NCBI RefSeq assembly: GCF_009687845.1
Contig: NZ_BLAD01000066.1
Coordinates: 1-64,000 of the forward strand
Length of the DNA stretch: 64,000 nucleotides
Reading direction: 5' to 3'
Source of the DNA: Acrocarpospora corrugata
GTDB lineage: Bacteria > Actinomycetota > Actinomycetes > Streptosporangiales > Streptosporangiaceae
In this document: positions 40,634 through 52,937 of the stretch, piece by piece
How positions within the stretch are numbered: the first letter of the stretch is position 1
Layout of the letters: each line of letters starts with the position of its first letter
Translations under genes and position numbers: made by a program
Notes under the pieces: model-generated
What the model was told of the DNA's origin: nothing
Database searches by the model: none
Seen by the model: only the letters and a program-made list of their open reading frames with translations

Positions 40634-41740
40634 CTAGTCGGCCCCGAGGTATCTGTTCAGCTCTTCCCGATATTTCACGAACTCACCTTCGTTGTCAGTG
40701 AATTTCGTGATTCTACGTCCTGGATCGGTGGTGACAAACCAGTACCAATCACCCTCGGCCGGGTGCAGAGCGGCGTGCAACGCCTTCTCCCCCGGGCTGC
40801 TGATCGGCCCTGGCGGCAGACCCGCGTGCTGGTAGGTGTTGTACGGCGAAGCCACCTTCGTGTCCTTCTCCGACACCTTGAGGGATCGGCGGCCCTGCAC
40901 GTAGTTGACCGTCGAGTCCATCTCCAGCTTGCGGCCTTTGGCGAGCCGGTTGTAGATCACTCTAGCGATCTTCGGATAGTCCTCGTCCCGGCCGCCCTCG
41001 GCCTGCACGATGCTCGCCAGGGTGACCAGTTCCAGCGGGGTCAGCTTCCGCTTGGCGGCGCCCTCCTCCAGCCCGACCTCCTCGGCGGTGTGCCGGTATC
41101 TGGCCGCCATCGCGGTCAGCAGGCTCTGCGCGGTCGTGCCCGGCTCGATCTCGTAGGTGGCCGGGAACAGGAAGCCCTCCACCTGGCCCTTGGCGTACTG
41201 CGGCAGCCCGAGCGCGAGCGGCTGCGCCGTCACCGCCTGGAACTGGGCCAGCGGGATGCCGGACCCGGCGGCCAGCTTGGCCAGCGCCTCAGAGGCGCGC
41301 AGCCCCTCCGGCACGGCGACCTTCTTGACCAGCCGCGCCTTGCCGGACGCCAGCAGGTCCAGCGCCTCGCCGGCGGCCATGCCGCGATTGAGCCGGTAAC
41401 GCCCCGGCCGCAGGCTGTTCTCCTTCTCCCGCTGCCGCACCACCCGGACGAACGACCGCGCGGTGGCGACCACCCCGGCCTCCGACAGCGTCTCGGCGAT
41501 CTGCCCGGCGCTCTGGCCCGGCTTGATCTCCACGGTCACCGGGCCCGTCCCCGGGCCATCGAAGTCGTCGGGCGCCAGCAGCGGCCCGAGCACCGAGCGC
41601 ACCCCGAGGATGCCGGCCGCCGCGACCACGGCGGCCCCGGCGATGACGATCACCTTGGTCCTGCGGGTACGGTCCGCGGGCGGTTCAGGTTCGCCGCCGG
41701 AGAGCAGGAACGTGTCATCGTCCCCGTCCACCGGGGTCAC
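40634..41740 (-). CDS. Endolytic murein transglycosylase MltG, copy 2
   Basis: A 368-residue paralogue of the following gene with the same order: short acidic cytoplasmic part, membrane helix at 29-47, LysM-like domain, YceG domain with catalytic Glu248 in IVQAEGG, then [18 protein letters not shown] and FVTTDPGRR. The copies differ in their cytoplasmic tails (basic in copy 1, acidic here), which may direct them to different partners. The start overlaps the ruvX stop by four bases, so this copy holds the usual ruvX-mltG place and is probably the ancestral one. Confidence 0.93.
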   Translation of the reverse strand: MTPVDGDDDTFLLSGGEPEPPADRTRRTKVIVIAGAAVVAAAGILGVRSVLGPLLAPDDFDGPGTGPVTVEIKPGQSAGQIAETLSEAGVVATARSFVRVVRQREKENSLRPGRYRLNRGMAAGEALDLLASGKARLVKKVAVPEGLRASEALAKLAAGSGIPLAQFQAVTAQPLALGLPQYAKGQVEGFLFPATYEIEPGTTAQSLLTAMAARYRHTAEEVGLEEGAAKRKLTPLELVTLASIVQAEGGRDEDYPKIARVIYNRLAKGRKLEMDSTVNYVQGRRSLKVSEKDTKVASPYNTYQHAGLPPGPISSPGEKALHAALHPAEGDWYWFVTTDPGRRITKFTDNEGEFVKYREELNRYLGAD

Positions 41741-42225
41741 CGAACGGTCCCGCCGCGCGTTTCTCCACCGGGGGGCGGGTCGAGAGGGTGGCCGGGTGGT
41801 CTTCCGGTGCCGCGTTCGGCGTCCAGGGCCGCCTGCAGCAGCACCACGGCCGCCGCCTGGTCGATGACGTCCCGCTGGTTCCTGGCCCTGACGCCGCTGG
41901 AGCGCAGGCCCTGCGCGGCGGTGACCGTGGTCAGGCGCTCGTCGTACAGGCGGACGCCGACGGGCGCCAGCCGGGCCGCGAGGCGGGCGGCGAAGTCGCG
42001 GGCGGCCGAGGCCGCGTGCGACTCGCGGCCCGACAGCGAGGTGGGCAGGCCCACCACGACCTCGATGATCTCGTGTTCCGCGGCCAGGGCGGCGAGCCGG
42101 TCCAGGTCGCCCTTGCCGCGCCGGACCGTCTCGACCGGGGTGGCCAGCAGGCCGGAGGGGTCGCTGCGGGCGACCCCGATCCGGACCGAGCCGACGTCCA
42201 CTCCGAGCCGGACGCCACGCCTCAT
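41737..42225 (-). CDS. ruvX: Putative pre-16S rRNA nuclease / Holliday junction resolvase-like YqgF
   Basis: RNase H-fold nuclease that trims the 5' end of 16S rRNA in bacteria where it has been tested. The 162-residue protein has the first acidic motif [12 protein letters not shown] at 8-19, the [10 protein letters not shown] motif, the [10 protein letters not shown] motif and the final acidic motif [14 protein letters not shown]. The start is ATG 42225; the frame is open further upstream only as a shadow of alaS. The alaS-ruvX-mltG-aroE order is a well-known actinobacterial cluster. Confidence 0.94.
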   Translation of the reverse strand: MRRGVRLGVDVGSVRIGVARSDPSGLLATPVETVRRGKGDLDRLAALAAEHEIIEVVVGLPTSLSGRESHAASAARDFAARLAARLAPVGVRLYDERLTTVTAAQGLRSSGVRARNQRDVIDQAAAVVLLQAALDAERGTGRPPGHPLDPPPGGETRGGTVR

Positions 42226-42241
42226 GCCGTGCTCGTCACGC

Positions 42242-44914
<2,673 letters not shown>

Positions 44915-44915
44915 A

Positions 44916-45152
44916 TCAGCGGCCATCCCTTACGTTCGGCGATAGTTTGCTCTTACTTACAGTGTCCAGCCCGTACTGGGCGCGCAACTCGGTTTCCCGG
45001 TACAGCGCCTGTTCCCGGATGTCGGCGGCGAGGCCGCGCACCTGGTCGGCGGCGCGCCGGGCGACGTGGTCGGGCTTGAGCGCGCGGAGCCGGCGCTGCA
45101 CCCAGGTGGCCAGGTACGCGCCGAGTGCCAGATAGAACAGCCGCCGGATCAC
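44916..45152 (-). CDS. Small membrane-anchored protein upstream of alaS (DUF6167-like)
   Basis: A 78-residue protein with one N-terminal hydrophobic segment ([20 protein letters not shown]) and a charged helical tail. It starts at GTG 45152 overlapping the DUF948 stop (GTGA) and ends one base before the alaS start. The same pair of small genes precedes alaS in Streptomyces and relatives, as I recall it. Function unknown; it probably forms a membrane complex with the DUF948 protein. Confidence 0.8.
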   Translation of the reverse strand: MIRRLFYLALGAYLATWVQRRLRALKPDHVARRAADQVRGLAADIREQALYRETELRAQYGLDTVSKSKLSPNVRDGR

Positions 45153-45526
45153 GACTTCTTCCCGCCGATCATGCGGGGGCGGCGGCGGGTCAGCGCGGCC
45201 TTGACGCCGTGCGCGATCGAGGAGATCTTGACCAGCGGCCCGGCCACGATGGTGGAGGCGACGCCGGTGAGCTTGGCCATGTCGCCGCTGGCGTTCCGCA
45301 TGTTCTCGGTGATCGCCTCGACCGCGACCAGCTGCCGGTTGGTCTCGCTGATCGTGTAGCTGACGTCCTCCAGCAGCGGGCCGACCTTCTCGCCCAGCTC
45401 GGCGACCATCTTGGTGGTCTCCACCAGCAGGCGGGACAGCTTGACCAGCACGAAGGCCAGGAAGCTGACGAGGATCGCCCAGAACACGGCGACGATCAGA
45501 CCCGCGACCTCTCCCGCGGTGAGCAT
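45149..45526 (-). CDS. DUF948 membrane protein
   Basis: A 125-residue protein with a single N-terminal membrane helix (AGLIVAVFWAILVSFLAFVL) followed by a long amphipathic helix typical of DUF948, where heptads such as LSRLLVETTKMVAELGEKVG suggest a coiled coil. It ends in a basic stretch [12 protein letters not shown]. It overlaps the next small gene by four bases. Role unknown; proteins of this type lie near division or general-stress genes in other bacteria. Confidence 0.88.
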   Translation of the reverse strand: MLTAGEVAGLIVAVFWAILVSFLAFVLVKLSRLLVETTKMVAELGEKVGPLLEDVSYTISETNRQLVAVEAITENMRNASGDMAKLTGVASTIVAGPLVKISSIAHGVKAALTRRRPRMIGGKKS

Positions 45527-45593
45527 GCGGCCTCCTAGATGATCCAGGCTGGAATGGCAAGACCCTATCGCGCTCTGCCCACAGGACGTGTGC

Positions 45594-46895
45594 TCACGCC
45601 CCGCGCAGGAACGTTCTGATCTTGGCCCAGCGCTCGGCCACCGGAGCCTCCGCGCCGTGCGTGGTGGGCTCGTAATAGCGCCGGTCCCTGAGCTCCTCGG
45701 GCGCGTAGTCCTGCTTGACGACGCCGTGGTCGAAGTCGTGCGGGTACTTGTAGCCGGCGCCGTGGCCGAGCTTCTTGGCCCCGGCGTAGTGGGCGTCGCG
45801 CAGGTGGCCGGGCACGTGGCCGATCGCGCCGCGCCGCACGTCGTCCATGGCCGCGCCGATGGCCTTCACCACCGCGTTGGACTTGGGGGCCAGCGCGCAG
45901 TGGATGACCGCCTGGGTCAGGTTGATCTGGCCTTCGGGGAAGCCGATGAACTCGACGGCCTGCGCCGCCGCGACGGCCACCTGCAGGCAGCTGGGGTCGG
46001 CCATGCCGACGTCCTCGGAGGCGAAGATGACGATCCGGCGGGCGATGAAGCGCGGATCCTCCCCGGCGGCGACCATCCGGGCCAGGTAGTGCACGGCGGC
46101 GTCGGCGTCGGAGCCGCGCATGCTCTTGATGAACGCGCTGATCACGTCGTAGTGCTGGTCGCCCTGCCGGTCATACCGGACGGCGGCCTTGTCCACTGCC
46201 TTCTCCACCACCTCGACGGTGATGTCCTCGGCCAGCAGGGCGGCAGCCTCCAGGTAGGTGAGGGAGCGGCGGGCGTCGCCGCCGGCCAGCCGGACCAGCT
46301 GGTCGCGCGCCTCGGGGTGCAGGGTGATCCCGCCGGCCAGGCCGCGCGGGTCGGCGGCGGCGCGGTCCACCACCGCGGCGATGTCGGCGTCCTCCAGCGA
46401 CTCCAGGGTGAGCAGCAGCGAGCGGGACAGCAGCGGGGAGATCACCGAGAAGAACGGGTTCTCGGTGGTGGCGCCGATGAAGGTGACCCAGCGGTTCTCC
46501 ACGGCCGGGAGCAGCGCGTCCTGCTGGGCCTTGTTGAAGCGATGCACCTCGTCCACGAACAGCACGGTCTGGCGGCCGGTCATGCCCAGTTCGCGGCGGG
46601 CCGCCTCGATGGCGGCCCGGACGTCCTTGACCCCGGCGGAGACCGCGGAGACCTCCACGAAGCGGCGTTTGGTGACGTTCGACACGACGTAGGCGAGGGT
46701 GGTCTTGCCGGTGCCCGGCGGCCCCCACAGGAACAGCGACATGGGCGCCTCGCTCTCGACCAGGCGGCGCAGCGGCGTGCCGGGACCGAGCAGGTGCCGC
46801 TGGCCGATCACCTCGTCGAGGGTGCGCGGCCGCATCCGGACGGCGAGCGGCTCGGGAGTGGCGTCCCTCGCCGCCGCATCGAACAAGCTCTCCAC
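45594..46895 (-). CDS. rarA: Replication-associated recombination protein A (MgsA/RarA)
   Basis: AAA+ ATPase acting at stalled replication forks. The 433-residue protein has Walker A GPPGTGKT at 58-65, Walker [11 protein letters not shown] at 111-120, a sensor 1 GATTENPFF, the arginine-finger region [13 protein letters not shown], and the C-terminal tetramer domain with [25 protein letters not shown] and [10 protein letters not shown]. Complete length. It starts 14 bases beyond the end of the DUF2231 gene, on the same strand. Confidence 0.96.
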   Translation of the reverse strand: MESLFDAAARDATPEPLAVRMRPRTLDEVIGQRHLLGPGTPLRRLVESEAPMSLFLWGPPGTGKTTLAYVVSNVTKRRFVEVSAVSAGVKDVRAAIEAARRELGMTGRQTVLFVDEVHRFNKAQQDALLPAVENRWVTFIGATTENPFFSVISPLLSRSLLLTLESLEDADIAAVVDRAAADPRGLAGGITLHPEARDQLVRLAGGDARRSLTYLEAAALLAEDITVEVVEKAVDKAAVRYDRQGDQHYDVISAFIKSMRGSDADAAVHYLARMVAAGEDPRFIARRIVIFASEDVGMADPSCLQVAVAAAQAVEFIGFPEGQINLTQAVIHCALAPKSNAVVKAIGAAMDDVRRGAIGHVPGHLRDAHYAGAKKLGHGAGYKYPHDFDHGVVKQDYAPEELRDRRYYEPTTHGAEAPVAERWAKIRTFLRGA

Positions 46896-46909
46896 ATGGG
46901 GAGCCTAGC

Positions 46910-47356
46910 TCAGCCTCCCCACACGGCGGTCGCGCCGGAGTGGCCGGCCCGGACCACGTAGTAGCCGACCGCGACGGCCGCGATCACGGTCAGCGCGCCG
47001 AGGATCACGGCGGACTGGCGGGTGGACCGGTTGGCCGCGTACACCAGCAGCAGGGCCAGCACGCCGAGCGCGATGGCGGCGATCAGCAGCGGCAGCGCGA
47101 ACGACTCGTGGGTGGCCACCGGCTCGGGCGTCTGGTCCTGGAACAGCCGGGTCTTGAACGCCTCGCCGCTCTGCCTGGCGGCGAACACGGCGATCGGGGC
47201 GGCCACGGCGAGTAACGCGACGGCCCAGTCCAGCCGGGGGCGTAACCGGGGAACCAGCGCGTACGCGGCGGACAGGGCGGCCAGCAGCGGGCAGAAGACC
47301 ACCGCGGCGTGCACGACCAGGGGGTGCAGCGGGAGGCCGAGGATTTCGTCGAACAT
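46910..47356 (-). CDS. DUF2231-type integral membrane protein
   Basis: A 148-residue protein with four hydrophobic segments. It begins MFDEILGLPLHPLVVHAAVV, which carries the HPLVVH motif of DUF2231 proteins; the paired histidines could hold a metal or haem, but this is not established. The ATG at 47356 has AAGGAG about seven bases upstream; the frame is open to 47428 without a better start. It is divergent from the MMPL gene across 142 bases that contain the palindrome ACGTACGT (47387-47394). Confidence 0.8.
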   Translation of the reverse strand: MFDEILGLPLHPLVVHAAVVFCPLLAALSAAYALVPRLRPRLDWAVALLAVAAPIAVFAARQSGEAFKTRLFQDQTPEPVATHESFALPLLIAAIALGVLALLLVYAANRSTRQSAVILGALTVIAAVAVGYYVVRAGHSGATAVWGG

Positions 47357-47498
47357 GGGTGCGCTCCTTGAAGGTCTCCCAGTAGTACGTACGTGATCGC
47401 CCATAAGGTTCGCAGAAAGGATGGGCACTTTTGATCGGATAGCGGGCTCCTCCTACTGGCGGATGTGGCCTTGCCCCGGTCCGGCCAGACTCGTCACC

Positions 47499-49586
47499 AT
47501 GTTCGCCGCCCTCGGTCGCCTCTGCTTCCGTCACCGCCGACTGGTGCTGCTGTTCTGGACCGGCCTGCTCGTCGCGGGCTTCGCGTTCGGCAGCCAGGTC
47601 TTCGGCCGCCTCGAACCCCAGCGCGCCGCCCCGGTCTTCGAATCGGTGCGCGGCGCGAACCTGCTCGACGAGCACTCCCCCACCGGCGGCCGGGTGACCG
47701 GCCTGCTGGACGGCCCGCCGGTCGCGCAGGTGCGCGGCCCCGCCGTCGCCGCCGTCGCCGACCTCAGGGCCATCCCGGGCGTCCACCAGGTCCGGTCGGC
47801 GTGGGACGCGGACGGGCTGACCTCGATCGACGGACGGGCGGGCCTGATCGTCGTCGACCTGGTCAACGACCTCTCCTCCGCGCAGAACACCGAGACGGTG
47901 GACCGGGTCGCCGACCGGCTGCACGCCATCTCCGCGCCCGGCCTCACCGTGCTGGCGGGCGGCGGCTCGCTGGTGAACCGGGAGGTGAACCAGCAGGTCG
48001 CCGAGGACACCGCGCGCGGGGAGATGATCGCCATCCCGGCCGCGCTGGTGGTCATGGTGCTGGTCTTCGGCGGGTTCCTGGCGGCGGGCGTGCCGGTGCT
48101 GGGCGCGCTCTGCTCGATCGCGGGAGCGCTGCTCACCCTGTACGGCTTCTCCGCCCTGGGCAACCTCGACCCGAACATCGTCCCCGTCACCACGGTCCTC
48201 AGCCTGGGACTCTCCCTCGACTACGCACTGCTGTACGTCAGCCGCTACAAGGAGGAACGCCAGGACCACGGCGTCGAGGCCGCGATCGAACGGGCGGCGG
48301 CCACCGCCGGCCGGGCGATCGGCTACTCGGCGGTGATCGTCGGGGTGTCGCTGGCCGGGCTGTTCGTCTTCCAGTCGCCCTTCTACCACGCCATCGGCGC
48401 GGCCGGGGTGAGCGTGGTCGGGGTGGCCGTGCTGGCCTCGCTGACCCTGACCCCGGCGCTGCTGGGCGTGCTCGGCAACCGGATCGGACCACAGCGGAGC
48501 GCCTCCGACGAGGGCCGCTTCGCCCGGCTGGCGCGGGCGGTGCAGCGGCGGCCGGTGGCCACGGTGGGCGTCGTCAGCCTGGTGCTCGTGCTGTCGGCGC
48601 TGCCGTTCCTGGGCGTGCGCTTCAGCAACGGCGGCGCGGACCTGCTGCCGACCAGTTTCGAGAGCCGCCAGGTGGCCGACCTCACCCGGGATCGTTTCCC
48701 CGGCGGGGACGCGTCGCCGATCCAGCTGGTGGCCCGGTCCACCCAGGCCGAGCTGCAGGGCTATCTGGGGACGCTGCGGGGGTTCGCGCGGGTCGGGCCG
48801 GCGCGGCAGCTGGCGCCGGGGGTGGCCACGGCGGAGGTGTTCCCGGTCGGGAACGGGCGCGATGACCGGGCCGACGACGCGGTCACCTGGCTGCGGGCGC
48901 ACCGGCCCGGGTTCGAGCTGTACGTGGCCGGCCGGGGCGCCGGGCTGATGGACTTCAGGAACGAGATGGCCGAGCGGCTGCCGTGGGCGATCCTGGTGGT
49001 GGCGCTGGGCACCTTCGTGATGCTGTTCCTGCTCACGGGTTCGGTGCTGGTGCCGATCAAGGCCCTGCTCATGAACACGCTGTCACTCGGCGCCGCCTTC
49101 GGCGCGATTGTCCTGATATTTCAGGATGGGTTCTTGGCGGATCTGCTCGGGTTCACCCCGACGGGCACGCTGGAGACCTGGGTGCCCGTCCTGGTGTTCA
49201 TGTTCGCCTTCGGGCTCTCGATGGACTACGAGGTGTTCCTGCTGGCCCGGATCAAGGAGTTCCACGACGCCGGGCTGCCCAACGACCGGGCCGTCGCCGT
49301 CGGGCTGCAACGCTCCGGGAAGATCATCACTTCGGCGGCGCTGGTCATGGTGGTGGTCTTCGGCGGCTTCGCGGCCGGGCGGATGCTCGGCATCAAGGAG
49401 ATGGGCCTGGCGCTGGCCATCGCCATCGCGGTGGACGCCACGCTGGTCCGCTGCCTCCTGGTCCCGGCCACCATGACGCTGCTTGGCCGCTGGAACTGGT
49501 GGGCGCCGGGGCCGCTGCGCCGCCTGCACGACCGATTCGGGCTGCGCGAGGAGCGCAGGGCCGAGCCGGCCGTGCCGGTCGGCTAG
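47499..49586 (+). CDS. MMPL-family RND transporter
   Basis: A 695-residue membrane transporter with twelve predicted helices in two halves, each with a large outer loop. The MMPL motifs are LSLGLSLDYALLYVSRYKEE in the first half and FGLSMDYEVFLLARIKEFHD in the second, with the Asp-Tyr pairs used in proton relay. Family members move lipids, siderophores or drugs; the substrate is unknown. The start is uncertain: the ATG at 47499 begins the conserved FAALGRLCFRHRRLVLLFW, while the frame is open from 47421. Its stop shares the palindrome CTAG with the stop of the convergent protease gene. Confidence 0.9.
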   Translation: MFAALGRLCFRHRRLVLLFWTGLLVAGFAFGSQVFGRLEPQRAAPVFESVRGANLLDEHSPTGGRVTGLLDGPPVAQVRGPAVAAVADLRAIPGVHQVRSAWDADGLTSIDGRAGLIVVDLVNDLSSAQNTETVDRVADRLHAISAPGLTVLAGGGSLVNREVNQQVAEDTARGEMIAIPAALVVMVLVFGGFLAAGVPVLGALCSIAGALLTLYGFSALGNLDPNIVPVTTVLSLGLSLDYALLYVSRYKEERQDHGVEAAIERAAATAGRAIGYSAVIVGVSLAGLFVFQSPFYHAIGAAGVSVVGVAVLASLTLTPALLGVLGNRIGPQRSASDEGRFARLARAVQRRPVATVGVVSLVLVLSALPFLGVRFSNGGADLLPTSFESRQVADLTRDRFPGGDASPIQLVARSTQAELQGYLGTLRGFARVGPARQLAPGVATAEVFPVGNGRDDRADDAVTWLRAHRPGFELYVAGRGAGLMDFRNEMAERLPWAILVVALGTFVMLFLLTGSVLVPIKALLMNTLSLGAAFGAIVLIFQDGFLADLLGFTPTGTLETWVPVLVFMFAFGLSMDYEVFLLARIKEFHDAGLPNDRAVAVGLQRSGKIITSAALVMVVVFGGFAAGRMLGIKEMGLALAIAIAVDATLVRCLLVPATMTLLGRWNWWAPGPLRRLHDRFGLREERRAEPAVPVG

Positions 49587-52500
49587 CGGCCGCGAAACGG
49601 GCGGGTGGCGGGGTCGGGCGGGCCGCCCGCCGGTCGTCCGGCCAGGGCTTCCAGCGCGAGCCGTACCGCCGTGTCGAGCTGGGGGTCGGCGCCGCGGGCC
49701 CAGTCGGCGGGGGTGATGAGCACCTCCACGTCGGGGGTCGCGCCGCGGTTCTCCAGCTCCCAGCCGTAGCGTTCGATCCAGTAGGCGTAGCCGGGAACGG
49801 TGATCGCGGAGCCGTCGCCGAGCAGGTGCCAGCCGTCGATGCCGATCACGCCGCCCCAGGTGCGGGCGCCGACCACCGGGCCGAGGCCGAGCGACTGCAC
49901 GGCGGCGGTGATCACGTCGCCGTCCGAGCAGGTCTCCTCGTCGCAGAGCACCACCACAGGACCGCGCGGGGCGTCCCTGGGGTAGCTCTCCGGCTCGTAG
50001 CGGCGGGAGATGTTCCAGCCGACGATCCGGCGGGACAGCTTCTCCACCACCAGCTGGGAGGTGTGGCCGCCGCGGTTGCCGCGCACGTCCACCACCAGGC
50101 CCGCCATGGTCAGCTCGCGGGCCAGGTCCCGGTGCAGCTGGGCCCAGCCGGACGCGCCCATGTCGGGGACGTGCAGGTAGCCGAGCCGGCCGTCGGAGAG
50201 CTTGCGCACCCGGGCCCGGCGTTCGCCCACCCAGGCGTGATAGCGCAGGTAGATGTCGTCGATGACGGGGACGACCGCGATCCTGGTGACCTCGGCGCCG
50301 GATTCGACGGTCAGCTCGACGGCGCGCTCGGCCGTGTCGACCAGGAGTTCGGCCGGGCCCTTGCGGGGGTCGACCGGGTGGCCGTCGACGGCCAGGAGCG
50401 CGTCGCCGGGCCGTACTCCCGAGCCTTGGAGGGGTGAGCGGGCGCGCGGGTCGGACAGCTCGGCGGGGTAGATGCGGCGGATCCGCCACAGGCCGTCGGT
50501 GTCGGGGGCCAGGTCGGCGCCCAGCATGCCGACGTAGCGGCCGGAGCCGCGGGACGGGCCGAACACGTAGGCGTGCGAGGCGCCCAGCTCGCCGACCGCC
50601 TCGGCCAGCAGGTCGGCGAAGTCGTCGCCGCCCGCGATCCGGTCCAGCCACGGCCGGTAGGTCTCCTGGACGCCCGGCCAGTCCACCCCGGCCATGTCCT
50701 CGACCCAGAAGTGGTCCCGGACCACCCGCCCGGCCTCCGCGTACGACTGCCGCCACCGCCGCACCGGATCCACCTCGACCCGGATCCTGGACAGGTCCAC
50801 GTTGACGCCGTCCCCGTTCTTGCCGGTGGCGGAGATCACCCGCACCTCGTGACCGTCCAGCACCACGATCTTGGCGCCGTCGCCGCTGACCGAGAACCTG
50901 CCGATCCCGTCCGTCAGCTCCTCGCACTTGCGTTTGTCCAGGTCGAAGCGTTCCAGGGCGGGGCTCTCGCCGGGCTGCCAGCGCAGCCAGACCAGGCCGC
51001 CCTTGACCGCGCGCAGGCCGTAGTACCGCGCCTCCGGCACCGGCAGCGCGACGATCCGCCCTTCCAGACCCTCGATGTCCATCTCGACCGGGGAGTCGCC
51101 GTTGGGGCTCTCCACCGGGCGGCCGGCCACCGACGGCGCGAACGGGGACGGCGCGCCCGCCGACAGCGGCAGCAGGTAGGGGCGGGAGCCGAGCGGGAAG
51201 GCCAGGTCGAAGCTGTGCGCGTCGTAGATGGCGTCGAAGCCGCGCCGGGACAGGAAGGCGAGGTGGCGGCCGTCGGCGGTGAAGGCGGGCCAGGTGTCGC
51301 TGAACCGGCCGTCGGTCACCTCGACGATGGCCGGTTCCTTGCCCTCCTCGGGGAGGCGGGCCATCCGGATGGAACTGGAGTCGCCGTTCACGGGGTGGCA
51401 CCAGACCAGCCATTCCGAGCGCGGGTCGAAGCCCATGCCGCTGATCCGGCCGTTGTCGGTGCGGGTGAGTTCGGTGATGGCGCCGGTCTCGACCCGGACC
51501 AGCAGGAGGCGGCCGTCGTGGCAGGCGACGGCGATCATCGAGCCGTCGGGGGAGCCTTCCAGGGCCATCACCCGGCCGAGCTGCCCGGCCGCGATGGTCC
51601 GGACCGTGCCGCCGGGTTCGGCCAGCTCGATGGCGTCCTCGCCGGCCGCGTCGGTCACCCAGGCGGCCGGGCCGTTGATCCGCTTGCCGAGCTTCTTCTT
51701 CTCCTCCGGCTTGTCCTCGGAGTCGTCATCATCGTCGTTCTCGGCGGCGTCCTTGGCGTCCTTGGCGTCCTTGCTCTCCGGCGGTTCGTGGCCGCCGAGC
51801 ACGATCGGCAGCCGGGCGCGCACGCCCGGCCGGTCCGACAGCGCGCGGGCCGGCCCGTCCTCGTGGGTCAGCCAGTGCACCGTCCCGGCCACCTCGACCG
51901 CGCTGGCCCGCCCGGTCGTGTCGCAGGCCAGGCTCCGGACGTGGATGTGCGCCGGGTACGGCTGCCGCCCCCGGCCGGCCCCGCCCAGGGTCACCTCCAG
52001 CCGCTCGGGGGTCGCGTCCAGGCCGGGCAGCAGCCACAGCTCCCCCGCCCTGGCGTACACGATCCGCTCTCCGTCGGTGGCGGCCTGGCGGGCGTAGAAC
52101 TCGGTGTGCTCGGTGTGTCTGACCAGGTCGGAGCCGTCCAGCGCGACCGAGTACAGGTTCCCGATGCCCTCGTGGTCGGACAGGAACACGATCCGCTCCC
52201 CGACCAGCATCGGCGCGGCCAGCTGCCCTTCGGCGGCGAGCGGCACCCGGGCGCCGTCCAGCCACAGCCGCCCGGTCCCGCCGCCCCGGTACCGCTTCCA
52301 GTGCGCGGGATCGTGGCTCGCCGAGCCGGTCAGCAGCAGCGCCCGCCCCCCGGCCAGGTGCAGGTCCGACACCGGCCCGTACGGCAGCCGGGTGCCCGGC
52401 CCGCCCGCCACCGGCACCGTGTACGCCATGGTCCAGAAGTGGAACGGCTGGTCGTGCCCCGCCGTGGCCACCACCGTCCCGGTGTCGGCCCAGCCGCGCA

Positions 52501-52774
52501 CCCGGGTGCGGTAGTTCGCCCAGTGCGTCACCCGGGTGGCCGGCCCGCCCTCCACCGGGGCGACGTGCACCTCAGGGTCGGAGTCGCGCCAGCTCGTCCA
52601 GGCCACCCGCGCCCCGTCCGGCGAGATCCTCGGATGGCTCGCCCGGACCCGGTCGATGGTCAGCCGCCAGGCCCGGCCACCGTCCAGCGGAGCGATCCAG
52701 ACATCATCCTCGGCGACGAAGGTCAGAAGGTCGCGGTGAATGTGGGGAAAGCGGAGATATGACCCACTCGGCAC
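49583..52774 (-). CDS. Tricorn-type S41 protease
   Basis: A cytoplasmic self-compartmentalising peptidase of about 1060 residues that cleaves oligopeptides. The layout is two N-terminal beta-propellers (from YLRFPHIHRDLLTFVAEDDV onward), a helical domain, a PDZ domain (VRPGDALLAVDGHPVD) and the S41 catalytic domain. Active-site parts are visible: SH in LGASHAYVFG, the nucleophile serine in ETCSDGDVI and the glutamate in ELENRGATPDVEV. Between the propellers is a very acidic and lysine-rich insert near 51.7 kb. The start is uncertain: GTG 52774 fits homologues; the frame is open to 52849. Confidence 0.92.
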   Translation of the reverse strand: MPSGSYLRFPHIHRDLLTFVAEDDVWIAPLDGGRAWRLTIDRVRASHPRISPDGARVAWTSWRDSDPEVHVAPVEGGPATRVTHWANYRTRVRGWADTGTVVATAGHDQPFHFWTMAYTVPVAGGPGTRLPYGPVSDLHLAGGRALLLTGSASHDPAHWKRYRGGGTGRLWLDGARVPLAAEGQLAAPMLVGERIVFLSDHEGIGNLYSVALDGSDLVRHTEHTEFYARQAATDGERIVYARAGELWLLPGLDATPERLEVTLGGAGRGRQPYPAHIHVRSLACDTTGRASAVEVAGTVHWLTHEDGPARALSDRPGVRARLPIVLGGHEPPESKDAKDAKDAAENDDDDDSEDKPEEKKKLGKRINGPAAWVTDAAGEDAIELAEPGGTVRTIAAGQLGRVMALEGSPDGSMIAVACHDGRLLLVRVETGAITELTRTDNGRISGMGFDPRSEWLVWCHPVNGDSSSIRMARLPEEGKEPAIVEVTDGRFSDTWPAFTADGRHLAFLSRRGFDAIYDAHSFDLAFPLGSRPYLLPLSAGAPSPFAPSVAGRPVESPNGDSPVEMDIEGLEGRIVALPVPEARYYGLRAVKGGLVWLRWQPGESPALERFDLDKRKCEELTDGIGRFSVSGDGAKIVVLDGHEVRVISATGKNGDGVNVDLSRIRVEVDPVRRWRQSYAEAGRVVRDHFWVEDMAGVDWPGVQETYRPWLDRIAGGDDFADLLAEAVGELGASHAYVFGPSRGSGRYVGMLGADLAPDTDGLWRIRRIYPAELSDPRARSPLQGSGVRPGDALLAVDGHPVDPRKGPAELLVDTAERAVELTVESGAEVTRIAVVPVIDDIYLRYHAWVGERRARVRKLSDGRLGYLHVPDMGASGWAQLHRDLARELTMAGLVVDVRGNRGGHTSQLVVEKLSRRIVGWNISRRYEPESYPRDAPRGPVVVLCDEETCSDGDVITAAVQSLGLGPVVGARTWGGVIGIDGWHLLGDGSAITVPGYAYWIERYGWELENRGATPDVEVLITPADWARGADPQLDTAVRLALEALAGRPAGGPPDPATRPFRGR

Positions 52775-52937
52775 CCACACAATGCTAATCGCGCCCCCGG
52801 CAATGTCATAGCTCGTGCCGCGTGGGGCCCCTGATGCCACTGATGCCACCGGGACTCCTGCTTACGCAGAGCAAACGGAATCGCGGCTAGAGTTGCGCAT
52901 CGAACTGGTCAGATATCGAAAAATGGAAGGCATAGCG

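Noticed and set aside
49583-49586. Overlap of the MMPL and protease genes
   Set aside because: Only the palindrome CTAG, used as stop by both strands; no functional meaning needed.
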